Source: Falsiroseomonas sp051859025
GTDB taxonomy: Bacteria; Pseudomonadota; Alphaproteobacteria; Acetobacterales; Acetobacteraceae
Length of the DNA stretch: 64,000 nucleotides
NCBI RefSeq assembly: GCF_051859025.1
Contig: NZ_JBHYGL010000014.1
Span: forward strand, 1 to 64,000
Direction of reading: 5' to 3'
Each line of letters opens with the position of its first letter. The stretch's first letter is position 1. The position numbers and the translations under genes are program-made. This document shows, piece by piece, positions 1-8,796 of this stretch. The notes beneath the pieces are model-generated. The model did not search any database. It was given only the letters and a program-made list of their open reading frames with translations, and was not told the origin of the DNA.

Positions 1-7
1 AGAGGTG

Positions 8-34
8 CGGAGAGGGGCGCGCAGCCCCTCTCTG
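8..34. terminator. GC stem-loop downstream of PH-domain gene
   Basis: A hairpin with arms AGAGGGGC (11-18) and GCCCCTCT (24-31) and a 5-base loop extends outward with C8/G34, a G-U pair and G10/C32. It lies just past the 3' end of the minus-strand PH-domain gene. No clear T tract follows on either side, so termination is an inference; it could simply protect an mRNA end. Confidence 0.4.
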
Positions 35-56
35 CGGCCACCCGCGCAACACCCCC

Positions 57-446
57 CTACCCGTCGATGTTCGTCGCCGAGCGGGGTCGGGCGGCCTGGT
101 TCCAGGCCTGGCGGATGGCTTCGGCGACGGCGATGGGGTCGGGCACGCCGCGCAGCGTGTGGCGTTCCTCGGTGCGGCCTTCGGTCGCCTTGATGATGAC
201 GTCGCCGATGCCGAGCAGGCGGTGCCACAGGGGTTGGGTGGTGACGACATCCCGGATCCGGAAGACTTCGACGTCGTCGCGCACCTTGGTCAGGAAGCCG
301 CTTTCGATGATGACGCGTTCGGTCGTCACCTGGATGCGCTGGCGGCCGAGGAAGGGCAGGCCGAGGCAGAGGATGGCGATGGTGCCGCGGACCAGGCCGT
401 AGGACCGCTTGGTTTCGCGTGTGACGAGGATGTCGGTCTCGGCCAT
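57..446 (-). CDS. PH-domain (bPH2-type) protein
   Basis: A 129-residue protein. A short hydrophobic stretch (about residues 23-36, IAILCLGLPFLG) precedes a bacterial pleckstrin-homology-like fold with alternating beta strands (QRIQVTTERVIIESGF, VEVFRIRDVVTTQPL, GIGDVIIKATEG). The match to the YdbT/DUF304 family is by pattern. These proteins are usually membrane-associated and of uncertain role. The protein ends in a short polar tail. It reads away from the window with only a stem-loop downstream. There is nothing in the neighbours that assigns a specific function. Confidence 0.75.
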   Translation of the reverse strand: MAETDILVTRETKRSYGLVRGTIAILCLGLPFLGRQRIQVTTERVIIESGFLTKVRDDVEVFRIRDVVTTQPLWHRLLGIGDVIIKATEGRTEERHTLRGVPDPIAVAEAIRQAWNQAARPRSATNIDG

Positions 447-482
447 GGGATTCTCCGTTGTGGCGGCGAATCTAGGGGCGCG

Positions 483-1187
483 TCAGGCCCGCAGCCAGTC
501 CCGCATCGCGGTGATGACGGCGTCCGGTTCCTCCATGGTCGGCAGGTGGCCGGCTTCGGGGATGCGGGCGAGGGTGGCGCCCGGGATGCCGGCGGCGATC
601 TCCTCCGCCAGATGGGGTGGTGTCAGCGCATCGTGTTCGCCCACCACGACCAGGGTGGGCACGGCGATGCGGGCCAGGTCCGGGCGGCTGTCGGGGCGCT
701 TGAGGATGGCGCGTTGCTGGCGGTGGAAGGCGGTGCGGCCGACGCGTTCGGCCATGGCCGTTACCTCCGCGCCAAGGGCCGTGGCCAGGTGGCGCGGGGC
801 CAGCAGGGTCGGCAGCAGGCGGGGTGTCACGCCGCGGAACATGCCGGATTCCGACAGGGCCAGCAGGGCGCGGCGGCGGCGGGATTGTTCTTCCGTGTCG
901 GGCCGGGCGGAGGTGTCCATCAGCGCCAGGCGGCCCACGCGGCCCGGGGCCTGGCGCATGATCTCCAGCGCCACATAGCCGCCCATGGACAGGCCGGCGA
1001 CGGCGATCCCCTGGGCATCCCCCGCCGCCGACAGGGCGCGGCCGGCCATGGCAGGCAGGTTGTCGTCATGCGCCAGATCGGCGACGACGCAGCGCCAGGC
1101 GGGCGCGAAGGCGGCGACCTGGTCGCGCCACAGACGGGCGTCGCATAGCAGCCCGGGCAGGAGCAGGAGGGTGGGCCTGTCGGTCAT
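483..1187 (-). CDS. alpha/beta hydrolase
   Basis: A 234-residue serine hydrolase of the alpha/beta fold. Visible elements are the oxyanion-region LLLLPGLLCDARLW near the N terminus, the nucleophile elbow GLSMGG about residue 90, an acid-bearing strand VPTLVVVGEHDALTPP, and the catalytic-His region PEAGHLPTMEEPD. The open frame continues upstream to 1451, but ATG at 1185-1187 begins directly with the first beta strand (MTDRPTLLLLPG), so the longer frame is rejected. It is divergent from the DEAD-box helicase gene. The substrate is not predictable from sequence. Confidence 0.85.
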   Translation of the reverse strand: MTDRPTLLLLPGLLCDARLWRDQVAAFAPAWRCVVADLAHDDNLPAMAGRALSAAGDAQGIAVAGLSMGGYVALEIMRQAPGRVGRLALMDTSARPDTEEQSRRRRALLALSESGMFRGVTPRLLPTLLAPRHLATALGAEVTAMAERVGRTAFHRQQRAILKRPDSRPDLARIAVPTLVVVGEHDALTPPHLAEEIAAGIPGATLARIPEAGHLPTMEEPDAVITAMRDWLRA

Positions 1188-1400
1188 GGCAGGGGCTCTA
1201 TGGCGGGTGCCGCGCGCGGGCAAGCCGTCTTGCCTTGATTTCCGCGCGTTTCCGGCGCATATGGCGTCGGTCCCGCCCGGTCCCGCCTTCCGCGCCCCTT
1301 GGCGCCAGCGGGGCATCCCCACCCGAAGACGGGCCTCGGTTTCCAACCGCGGCGCGCCAGGGTGTCGGGCAGGCCCGAGGCAGACAGAGAACCAATCACG

Positions 1401-3542
1401 TTGAGCGATCACAGCGACGCGACCGCAACGGGCGCGGCCGATCCCGAGCACAAGAACGACGCCCCGGCGACGCCGGTGGCAACGCTATCGGCGGAGCCCC
1501 AGGCGCCCGCCGAACCGGCGGCGACCCCGGCTGAGCCGGAACCGGCGCCCGCCATGGCCGAGGCCGCGGACAGCGGGGCCGACGACGACCGCGCTGATGA
1601 CGACCGGGACGATGATGACCGGGACGATTCGGATCGCGACGAAGACGATCGCGATGATGAAGACCGCGACGAAGACGACCGCGATGACGACGATCGCGAT
1701 GATGAAGACCGCGGCGATGAAGACGGGGACGACCAGCGCAGCGAGGCCGAGCGGGCCTATGACGAGCAGGAGCCCGACGAGCCCGCCCGCACCACCTTCG
1801 CCGATCTCGGCCTGTCGGAGCCCATCCTCCGCGCCGTGACGGAAACCGGCTACCTGCATCCCACGCCGATCCAGGAATTCGCCATCCCCACGGTGCTGAT
1901 GGGGCGTGACGTTCTGGGCTGCGCGCAGACCGGCACCGGCAAGACCGCGGGCTTCACCCTGCCGATGCTCGACATCCTGGCGGGGTCGCGCGCCAAGGCG
2001 CGCATGCCGCGCAGCCTGATCCTGGAGCCGACTCGCGAACTGGCGCTCCAGGTCGCCGAGAACTTCGTGAAGTACGGCAAGCACCTGAACCTCACGCACG
2101 CGCTGCTCATCGGCGGCGAGAGCATGAACGAACAGCGCGACGTGCTCGACAAGGGCGTCGATGTCCTGATCGCCACGCCGGGCCGGCTGCTGGACCTGTT
2201 CGATCGCGGCCGCATCCTGCTGGCGGATTGCAAGGTCCTCGTCATCGACGAAGCCGACCGGATGCTGGACATGGGCTTCATCCCGGATGTGGAGCGGATC
2301 GTCTCCCTCCTGCCGCGGATGCGCCAGACGCTGTTCTTCAGCGCCACCATGGCGCCGGAAATCCGCCGCCTGGCCGATGCCTTCCTGCAGAACCCGAAGG
2401 AGATCTCGGTCAGCGCCCCCGCGACCGTGGCCTCCACCATCACGACCGGCCTGGTCTGGGTGCGGGACATGGACAAGCGGGAAGCGCTGCGCCGGCTTCT
2501 GCGGCGTGAAGCCGTGCAGAACGCGCTGATCTTCTGCAACCGCAAGATCGACGTGGACATCCTCTACAAGTCGCTCAAGCGCCACGGCTTTTCGGTCGGT
2601 GCGCTGCATGGCGACCTCGAGCAGTCCATGCGCTTCGCGACGCTGAACAAGTTCAAGGCGAATGAGCTGCAGCTGCTGGTGTGCAGCGACGTGGCGGCGC
2701 GCGGGCTCGACATCGGCGGGCTCAGCCACGTCTTCAACTTCGACGTGCCCTTCCACGCGGAGGACTACGTCCACCGCATCGGCCGCACCGGCCGCGCCGG
2801 GCGCCAGGGCCATGCCTATTCGCTGGCGGCGCCGGAGGATGCGAAATCCGTCGCGGCGATCGAGAAGCTGACGGGCAAGCCGATCCCCCGCATGGAGATC
2901 GACGGTCTCGACCCCGTCTCCGCCGAGGAGATCGCGGAAGGCGCCAAGGCCAAGCGTGGCCGTGGCGGCAAGCCGATGGCTGGCGGGCGCGATGGCGCCC
3001 GTGGTGGCCGCGACGGCGCCCGGCCTGGCCGCGATGGCGGCCGCGGTGGCCGTGATGGCGGGCGTGACCGGGGTGGCCGCGATCACGATCGCGGGCGCCG
3101 CCCGCCGGTCGAGACCATCGAGACCGCGGCCGATGACGTGCCGCCGCGCGAAGCCCGCCCGCCGCGCGGCGGGCGCCGGGACGAAGCGCCGCGTGACGAA
3201 GCGCCCCGCGACCTGCCATCGCGTGACCTGCCTTCGCGCGACGCCGCATCGCGTGATGCGTCCTCGCGTGATCGGGCCCCGCGTGAGGGTGGACGCCGTG
3301 ACGATCGCGGCCCGCGCCGCGATGGCCGCCCGTCCCGCGACCTGCCGCCGCGCGAGGAGATGCAGAGCTACGCCGCGCGGCGCGAGGAATTCCGCCGCGA
3401 GCGGAAGGAGGACCGGGAAGCCGGCCCCTCCCCCCGCGGCTTCGGCGATGCCGTGCCCGCCTTCATGCTGCTCCCCCTGCCCCGCCCGAAGCGGGACAGT
3501 GGGCAGGACTCCGATCCGGGCCCGGACGCGGAAGCGGCCTGA
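1401..3542 (+). CDS. DEAD-box ATP-dependent RNA helicase (RhlE-like) with acidic N-tail and RGG/RD-rich C-tail
   Basis: An RNA-unwinding ATPase. The core carries the Q motif (TPIQ), motif I AQTGTGKT, Ia PTRELA, Ib TPGR, II DEAD, III SAT, and VI HRIGRTGRAG. Before it is a strongly acidic tail made almost only of D, R and E (codon repeats around 1580-1740). After the core, about 220 residues are rich in R, G and D with GGRDGAR- and DLPSRD-like repeats, likely for RNA binding. TTG at 1401 (MSDHSDATAT) is preferred because the 34 upstream codons look non-coding; ATG 1299 is an alternative. The 3' end lies in a 30-base tandem repeat and a terminator follows at 3612. Confidence 0.88.
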   Translation: MSDHSDATATGAADPEHKNDAPATPVATLSAEPQAPAEPAATPAEPEPAPAMAEAADSGADDDRADDDRDDDDRDDSDRDEDDRDDEDRDEDDRDDDDRDDEDRGDEDGDDQRSEAERAYDEQEPDEPARTTFADLGLSEPILRAVTETGYLHPTPIQEFAIPTVLMGRDVLGCAQTGTGKTAGFTLPMLDILAGSRAKARMPRSLILEPTRELALQVAENFVKYGKHLNLTHALLIGGESMNEQRDVLDKGVDVLIATPGRLLDLFDRGRILLADCKVLVIDEADRMLDMGFIPDVERIVSLLPRMRQTLFFSATMAPEIRRLADAFLQNPKEISVSAPATVASTITTGLVWVRDMDKREALRRLLRREAVQNALIFCNRKIDVDILYKSLKRHGFSVGALHGDLEQSMRFATLNKFKANELQLLVCSDVAARGLDIGGLSHVFNFDVPFHAEDYVHRIGRTGRAGRQGHAYSLAAPEDAKSVAAIEKLTGKPIPRMEIDGLDPVSAEEIAEGAKAKRGRGGKPMAGGRDGARGGRDGARPGRDGGRGGRDGGRDRGGRDHDRGRRPPVETIETAADDVPPREARPPRGGRRDEAPRDEAPRDLPSRDLPSRDAASRDASSRDRAPREGGRRDDRGPRRDGRPSRDLPPREEMQSYAARREEFRRERKEDREAGPSPRGFGDAVPAFMLLPLPRPKRDSGQDSDPGPDAEAA

Positions 3543-3603
3543 TCTTTGGAACGGGACGCGGAAGCGGCCTGATTTCGGCACAGGACCGCGGAAGCGGCCT
3601 GAT
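3528..3603 (+). repeat. three 30-base-period repeats spanning the helicase stop codon
   Basis: The 16-mer GCGGAAGCGGCCTGAT occurs at 3528-3543, 3558-3573 and 3588-3603, exactly 30 bases apart, so all three copies share the helicase frame. Each reads AEAA followed by stop TGA. The first TGA ends the helicase; the other two give the same terminal peptide again after 10-codon units. It looks like a tandem duplication of the gene's last codons. Confidence 0.85.
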
Positions 3604-3611
3604 CCTTCCAA

Positions 3612-3636
3612 GGGGGCGCGAAGGCGCCCCCTTTTT
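3612..3636 (+). terminator. intrinsic terminator of the helicase gene
   Basis: A perfect 8-bp stem GGGGGCGC / GCGCCCCC with a GAAG tetraloop is followed by TTTTT at 3632-3636. It sits 70 bases after the helicase stop and about 110 bases before gcdH, so it separates the two transcription units. Confidence 0.9.
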
Positions 3637-3743
3637 GCTTGGCGGCGCTGGTTGCCGGATGCCGATACCCGCGCCAGATTGCGCCCCATAGTGCCAGGAC
3701 TACCAGCCGAGGCCCGCCCACCCGCAGGAGCCAGGAGAACGCC

Positions 3744-4958
3744 ATGAACGTCGTCACCCCCGTCACCACGCCGAAGAAGTCCAGCACCGCCCCCTTCACC
3801 TGGGACGATCCGCTGCTGCTGGATGAGGTCCTGACCGAGGACGAGCGGATGATCCGCGACGCGGCCCGCCAGTTCTGCCAGGAGAAGCTGCAGCCCCGCG
3901 TCCTGATGGCCTTCCGGAACGAGAAGTTCGACCGGGAGATCATGAACGAGTTCGGCGAGATGGGCTTCCTGGGCGCGACCCTCGATGGCTATGGCTGCGC
4001 CGGCGTCTCCTACGTCGCCTATGGCCTCATGGCCCGGGAGGTGGAGCGCGTGGATAGCGGCTATCGCAGCGCCTTCTCCGTCCAGTCCTCCCTCGTGATG
4101 TTCCCGATCCATGCCTATGGGTCGGAGGAGCAGAAGCAGAAGTTCCTGCCGAAGCTGCGCACCGGCGAATGGGTGGGCTGCTTCGGGCTGACGGAGCCCG
4201 ATGCCGGTTCCGACCCGTCTTCGATGCGCACGCGCGCGAAGAAGGTGGATGGCGGCTACCTGGTCTCCGGCTCCAAGACCTGGATCACCAACTCCCCGAT
4301 CGCCGATGTCGCGGTGGTCTGGGCGAAGGATGATGAGGGGATCCTGCGCGGCTTCCTGCTGGAACGCGGCATGAAGGGCCTGACCTTCCCGAAGATCGAG
4401 GGCAAGTTCTCGCTCCGCGCCTCCGTCACCGGCATGATCATGATGGATGAGGTCTTCGTGCCGGAGGAGAACCGCCTGCCCGGCGTGAAGTCCCTCGCCG
4501 CGCCCTTCTCCTGCCTCAACCGCGCGCGCTATGGCATCGCCTGGGGCTCCATGGGGGCCGCCGAGTTCTGCTGGCACGCCGCGCGCGACTACACGATGGG
4601 CCGCAAGATGTTCGGCCGCCCCCTGGCGCAGACCCAGCTGGTGCAGAAGAAGCTGGCCGACATGCAGACCGAGATCACACTCGGCCTGCACGCCGTGCTG
4701 CGCGTCGGCCGGCTGTTCGACGAACACAAGGCGGCGCCGGAGATGATCTCGCTCGTCAAGCGCAACAATTGCGGCAAGGCGCTCGATATCGCCCGCGTGT
4801 CGCGCGACATGCACGGCGGCAACGGGATCGTCGACGAGTATCACGTGATCCGCCACATGGTGAACCTGGAGACGGTGAACACCTATGAGGGCACGCATGA
4901 CGTCCATGCGCTGATCCTCGGCCGCGCCCAGACCGGCCTCAACGCCTTCGGCGGCTGA
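3744..4958 (+). CDS. gcdH: glutaryl-CoA dehydrogenase
   Basis: A 404-residue FAD enzyme of the acyl-CoA dehydrogenase superfamily that converts glutaryl-CoA to crotonyl-CoA in lysine and tryptophan degradation. The sequence fits this subfamily: TEPDAGSDP, the FAD/substrate segment GSKTWITNSP, GFLLERGMKGLTFPKIEGK, and C-terminal TYEGTHDVHALILGRA with the catalytic Glu about residue 382. ATG 3744 has a good ribosome site (AGGAG at 3733-3737); the open frame extends upstream to 3639 through terminator-proximal sequence and is rejected. No other glutarate-pathway gene is adjacent. Confidence 0.93.
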   Translation: MNVVTPVTTPKKSSTAPFTWDDPLLLDEVLTEDERMIRDAARQFCQEKLQPRVLMAFRNEKFDREIMNEFGEMGFLGATLDGYGCAGVSYVAYGLMAREVERVDSGYRSAFSVQSSLVMFPIHAYGSEEQKQKFLPKLRTGEWVGCFGLTEPDAGSDPSSMRTRAKKVDGGYLVSGSKTWITNSPIADVAVVWAKDDEGILRGFLLERGMKGLTFPKIEGKFSLRASVTGMIMMDEVFVPEENRLPGVKSLAAPFSCLNRARYGIAWGSMGAAEFCWHAARDYTMGRKMFGRPLAQTQLVQKKLADMQTEITLGLHAVLRVGRLFDEHKAAPEMISLVKRNNCGKALDIARVSRDMHGGNGIVDEYHVIRHMVNLETVNTYEGTHDVHALILGRAQTGLNAFGG

Positions 4959-4983
4959 GGCCGGAACCGCCCGACGGCGCGCG

Positions 4984-5433
4984 ATGGACACGCTTTCCGT
5001 CGCCGCCGCGGGCAACGCCATCGCCGGCAGCCTGACGCCGGCCTTCCTGCTGGCCGGCGTGATGACGGCGCTTCGCCTGCTGTCGGAACGCCGGAACCGC
5101 CTGGTGGACCGGGTTCATGCCGCCCATGCGGCGCGTGAGTCCGGCCCCAACATCGCGCTGCTGCGGCGGCGCGCGGGCATCGCCCTTGGTGCCATGCTGG
5201 GCTGCATCCTGGCCGCGCTGCTGGTCTGCGCACTCGTGGCGGCCACCTTCCTCGCGCTGATCTATGACTGGGCGCTGGGGCCGCTGCTGGCGGCGCTGAT
5301 GCTGGGCACCATGGCCATGCTGGCCGCGGGCCTGCTGTGTTTCCTGGCCGAGGCGGCACTCGCCCGCACCGACCTGCCGCCCCTTGCCCCGACTGGATCC
5401 CCTTCTTGTCCGAACCCACCACCCAGCGCCTGA
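4984..5433 (+). CDS. DUF2721 membrane protein
   Basis: A 149-residue protein with a hydrophobic N-terminal segment (ITPAFLL-type, about residues 15-32), a charged loop (LLSERRNRLVDRVHAAH) and two strong membrane helices (about 62-88 and 93-118). The arrangement fits the DUF2721 family of unknown function. The 3' end overlaps the preferred start of the following RNA methyltransferase by 28 bases, suggesting co-translation. The proline-rich C-terminal tail lies in the overlap and is probably non-essential. Confidence 0.75.
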   Translation: MDTLSVAAAGNAIAGSLTPAFLLAGVMTALRLLSERRNRLVDRVHAAHAARESGPNIALLRRRAGIALGAMLGCILAALLVCALVAATFLALIYDWALGPLLAALMLGTMAMLAAGLLCFLAEAALARTDLPPLAPTGSPSCPNPPPSA

Positions 5434-6683
5434 CCGTCACCCGCCTCGGCAGCGCGGGGGATGGCGTGGCGGAGACGCCGCAGGGCCCCGTCTTCATCGC
5501 CGGCACGCTGCCGGGCGAGGAGGTGCTGGTGGACATGGCCGGCCGCCGCGGCGAAGGCATCGCCGCGGGCCTGGTGGCGGTGGAAACGCCGAGCGCCGAT
5601 CGCGTCGCGCCCCCCTGCCCGCATTTCCTGGTGGATTGCGGCGCCTGCGCCCTGCAGCACATGGCCCTGCCCGCCTACCACGCCTGGAAGCGCGACAGGC
5701 TGGTGGAGGCGATGGCCCGCGCGGGCATGAAGGTGGAAGTCGCGCCCCTTGTCGCCGCCCCCCCCGGCACGCGCCGCCGCGCCGACCTGGCGCTGAAGCG
5801 CGTGCCGCATGGCGTGGCGCTGGGCTTCCACCAGCGCGGCACCAATGCCATCGCGGACCTTTCCACCTGCCGTGTGCTGGACCCCCGCCTGGTGGCGCTG
5901 TTCCGCCCGCTGCGGGAGGTGCTGAAAAGGCTCGGCGCGCTGAAGCGGGAGGGCTCCGCCGTGCTGAACCTGCTGGATAGCGGGCCCGACCTGCTGCTGC
6001 GCACGGATGGGCCGCTGGACGCGGCGCAGCGATCCATCCTGGCCGCCTTCGGCATCGCCCATGGCATCCCGCGCATCGCCTGGGCGCTGGGCGATGGCGT
6101 GCTGGAGACGGCGGCGCAGGCCGGCCCGGTCAAGCTGATGCTGGCCGGTGTCGCCGTGGCACCGCCGCCCGGCGCCTTCCTGCAGGCAGCACCAGAAGGC
6201 GAGGCCGGGATCGTCGCCGCGGTGCGCGCCGCCCTGCCGCGCAAGCTGGCGCCGAGGGCGCGGATCGCGGACCTCTATGCCGGCATCGGCACCCTGTCCT
6301 TCCCACTGGCCACCACCCACCGCGTCGCGGCCTATGAGGGCGAGGCCGGCGCCGTCGCCGCGCTGGATGCCGCCGCGCGCAAGGCGGGTGGGCGGGTGGA
6401 GGCCATCAAGCGGGACCTCGCCTATCGCCCGCTGCTGCCGGCGGAGCTGGATGCCTTCGGGGCCGTGGTGCTCGACCCGCCCTATAACGGCGCGGTGGAG
6501 CAGGTGGCGCAGATCGCGCGCAGCAAGGTCCGGCACGTCATCTACGTCTCCTGCAACCCGGTCGCGCTGGCGCGGGATGCGGCGGTGCTGGGCAAGGCGG
6601 GGTTCAAGGCGGTCTCCGCCGTGCCGGTGGACCAGTTCCCGTGGTCGCCGCACCTCGAATCGGTTGTCGCCTTCGCGCGCTGA
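5406..6683 (+). CDS. class I SAM-dependent RNA methyltransferase (TrmA/RlmD-like)
   Basis: About 425 residues, of the family making 5-methyluridine in tRNA or rRNA. It opens with a TRAM-like barrel (TQRLTVTRLGSAGDGVAE), then a cysteine cluster CPHFLVDCGACALQHM typical of the 4Fe-4S site, a SAM domain (IADLYAGIGTLSFPL), DPPYNGA and the catalytic region YVSCNPVALARD where Cys attacks uridine C6. The frame is open from 5337; TTG 5406 (MSEPTTQRLTV) is chosen because the family begins near there, at the price of a 28-base overlap. The exact target base (tRNA U54 or 23S) cannot be told from sequence. Confidence 0.85.
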   Translation: MSEPTTQRLTVTRLGSAGDGVAETPQGPVFIAGTLPGEEVLVDMAGRRGEGIAAGLVAVETPSADRVAPPCPHFLVDCGACALQHMALPAYHAWKRDRLVEAMARAGMKVEVAPLVAAPPGTRRRADLALKRVPHGVALGFHQRGTNAIADLSTCRVLDPRLVALFRPLREVLKRLGALKREGSAVLNLLDSGPDLLLRTDGPLDAAQRSILAAFGIAHGIPRIAWALGDGVLETAAQAGPVKLMLAGVAVAPPPGAFLQAAPEGEAGIVAAVRAALPRKLAPRARIADLYAGIGTLSFPLATTHRVAAYEGEAGAVAALDAAARKAGGRVEAIKRDLAYRPLLPAELDAFGAVVLDPPYNGAVEQVAQIARSKVRHVIYVSCNPVALARDAAVLGKAGFKAVSAVPVDQFPWSPHLESVVAFAR

Positions 6684-6685
6684 AA

Positions 6686-6716
6686 TCCCGCCTGACGAAA
6701 GAAGCTTGCGGCGGGA
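6686..6716 (+). terminator. stem-loop after RNA methyltransferase gene
   Basis: TCCCGCC (6686-6692) pairs perfectly with GGCGGGA (6710-6716) across a 17-base loop, three bases past the methyltransferase stop. There is no T tract, so it may be a weak or Rho-assisted terminator. Confidence 0.35.
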
Positions 6717-6789
6717 CCGCCCTTGGGGGTTGCATCCAGCGCCAGCCGCCCAACGTCGCGGCGAGCCAACCGCCACGGAGGGAAGAACC

Positions 6790-7788
6790 ATGATCCGCAG
6801 GTCCATGTTCATGGGGGCGGCCGCCGCCCTTGCCGCGCCCGCGCTGCTGCGTGCCTCCCCCGCCTTGGCCCAGGCGGCCGCCCCTACCACGGCGCCGGTG
6901 GCCCCGGCTCCTCTCGCCCAGGCGCCGGGCTTCTTCCGCTTCCGGCTGGGGTCGCTGACGGTCACGATGCTGCATGACGGCAGCCGCGCCATCCCGCTGA
7001 ATGCGGGCTTCGTGCGCAATGCCTCGCTGGAAGACGTGCAGCGCGTGCTGGCGGAAAGCTTCCTGCCGACCGACACCTTCCGCATCCCCTTCACCCTGAC
7101 CTGCGTGGAGACGGCGAACGGCCTGGTGCTGTTCGATACCGGCAACGGACCCTCCGGCCCCAATGCGCCGGTCGGGCTGCTGGTGCAGAACATGCGGGCC
7201 GCGGGGCTCGATCCCGCGCGCGTCACCACGGTCGTGTTCAGCCATTTCCATGGCGACCACATCAGCGGGTTGCTGAACGCCGATGGCACGGCCGCCTTCC
7301 CGAATGCGGAACTGGTGGTGCCGACGCCGGAATGGGCCTGGTGGACCGATGCGGGGAATGAGAGCCGCAGCCCCGAATTCCAGCGGGCCACCTTCGCCAA
7401 CACCACGCGGCGCTTCGCCCCGTACCAGGGCAAGGTGCGCCAGGTGGCGCCGGGGGCGGAGGTGCTGCCCGGCATCACCAGCATCGCGGCGCATGGCCAT
7501 ACGCCTGGCCACACGATCTACCGGGTCTCCAGCGGCAACGAACAGCTGGTCTTCCTGGCGGACCTCACCAACCGGCCGGAGGTCTTCGCCCGCCGCCCCG
7601 ATTTCCACCTGGTCTTCGACTTCGACGCGCAGGCGGCGGAAGCCACGCGGCGCCGGGTGTTCGACATGGTCTCGACGGACCGGATCCGCGTCACCGGCTA
7701 CCACTTCCCCTTCCCCTCCACGGGCTTCATGGCGAAGGACGGCAATGGCTACCGCTTCGTACCGTCCGACTGGGCGGCGGCTGGCTGA
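6790..7788 (+). CDS. MBL-fold metallo-hydrolase, Tat-type signal
   Basis: A 332-residue exported hydrolase. The N terminus (IRRSMFMGAAAALAAPALL) resembles a twin-arginine signal ending at ASPALAQA. The metallo-beta-lactamase metal motif HFHGDH follows in VVFSHFHGDHISGLL, with later ligands in AAHGHTPGHT and FLADLTN. ATG 6790 has a GGAGGG ribosome site; the upstream open frame overlapping the methyltransferase is a shadow. It is followed 13 bases later by a paralogue with the same layout, suggesting gene duplication. The substrate (lactone, thioester or other) is unknown. Confidence 0.88.
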   Translation: MIRRSMFMGAAAALAAPALLRASPALAQAAAPTTAPVAPAPLAQAPGFFRFRLGSLTVTMLHDGSRAIPLNAGFVRNASLEDVQRVLAESFLPTDTFRIPFTLTCVETANGLVLFDTGNGPSGPNAPVGLLVQNMRAAGLDPARVTTVVFSHFHGDHISGLLNADGTAAFPNAELVVPTPEWAWWTDAGNESRSPEFQRATFANTTRRFAPYQGKVRQVAPGAEVLPGITSIAAHGHTPGHTIYRVSSGNEQLVFLADLTNRPEVFARRPDFHLVFDFDAQAAEATRRRVFDMVSTDRIRVTGYHFPFPSTGFMAKDGNGYRFVPSDWAAAG

Positions 7789-7801
7789 AGGAGAGATGAC
7801 C

Positions 7802-8731
7802 ATGACGATCGATCGACGCGGCCTGCTGGCCGCCGGCGCGGGCCTGGCGCTCGCGCCCTCCCTCGCCCCGTCCCAGGCGCTGGCGCAGTCCCCCGCCTTG
7901 CATCGCGTGGCGGTGGGGGGGCTGGAGGCCTTCGTGGTCACGGACGGGTCCGTGGTGCGGGCCGATGCCACCCAGGGCTTCGTGCTGAACGCGACGCCCG
8001 CGCAGGTGGCCGCCGCCATGCAGGCCGCGGGGATGGCAGGCACGGCGCTGGACAACCCCTTCAACGTCACGGTGGTGAAGACGCCGCGGGGGCTCATCAT
8101 GCTGGATGTCGGGCGCGGCGCGCCGGGCAGCCAGATGCTGGCCAATATGCGCGCGGCGGGGCTGGACCCCGCGCAGGTGATCCTGGTGGTGCACACGCAT
8201 TTCCACGGCGACCATATCGGCGGGCTGACGGATGCGCAGGGCCAGGCGGTGTTCCCGGGCGTGCCGGTCCTCGTGCCGGAACGGGAATGGGCCTACTGGA
8301 CCGATGCCGGCGAGGAATCCCGCGCGCCGGAAGGCCGCCGCCCCGGCTTCGCCAATGTGCGGCAGAAATTCGCGCCCTATCGCGACCGCGTGCAGACCTT
8401 CGCGCCCGGCGCGACGGTGGCGCCGGGGATCACGGCCATCGCGACCAACGGGCATTCGCCCGGCCATGCCTCCTTCATGATCGCCGATGGGCGGGACCAG
8501 CTTCTGGTCATCGGCGATGCGGTGAACGCGCCGGCCTTCTTCATGGCCAATCCGGAATGGCACCCGGTCTTCGACATGGATGCCACCATGGCGGTGGAGA
8601 CGCGCCGCCGCCTGCTGGACCAGGCGGCGACGGACCGCATCCCGGTCGTCGGCTACCACTTCCCCATGCCGGCCACGGGCCGGGTGGAGCGCGCGGGCAC
8701 CAGCTTCCGCCTGGTGCCGGCCAACGCGTGA
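7802..8731 (+). CDS. MBL-fold metallo-hydrolase, second tandem copy
   Basis: A 309-residue paralogue of the preceding gene: Tat-like start (DRRGLLAAGAGLALAPSLA), processing region QALAQS, metal motif HTHFHGDHIGGL, later NGHSPGHA and GDAVN. Shared blocks include ANMRAAGLDPA, WAYWTDAG and RIPVVGYHFPMPATG. ATG 7802 is chosen over ATG 7796 because GGAGA at 7790-7794 is spaced 7 bases from it. Co-transcribed with the first copy. It is shorter than its partner mainly at the N-terminal linker. Confidence 0.88.
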   Translation: MTIDRRGLLAAGAGLALAPSLAPSQALAQSPALHRVAVGGLEAFVVTDGSVVRADATQGFVLNATPAQVAAAMQAAGMAGTALDNPFNVTVVKTPRGLIMLDVGRGAPGSQMLANMRAAGLDPAQVILVVHTHFHGDHIGGLTDAQGQAVFPGVPVLVPEREWAYWTDAGEESRAPEGRRPGFANVRQKFAPYRDRVQTFAPGATVAPGITAIATNGHSPGHASFMIADGRDQLLVIGDAVNAPAFFMANPEWHPVFDMDATMAVETRRRLLDQAATDRIPVVGYHFPMPATGRVERAGTSFRLVPANA

Positions 8732-8796
8732 CGTGACCAGGCGGGACGGGCGATGGCTGTTCCATGCCGTCGCCCGTCCCGCTAATCTTCCGGCCA

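Noticed and set aside
1485..5021. 1178-codon open frame on the minus strand
   Set aside because: It lies antisense to the helicase, gcdH and DUF2721 genes. It is made of low-complexity H/A/R/G/V residues typical of antisense frames at high GC, with no domain.
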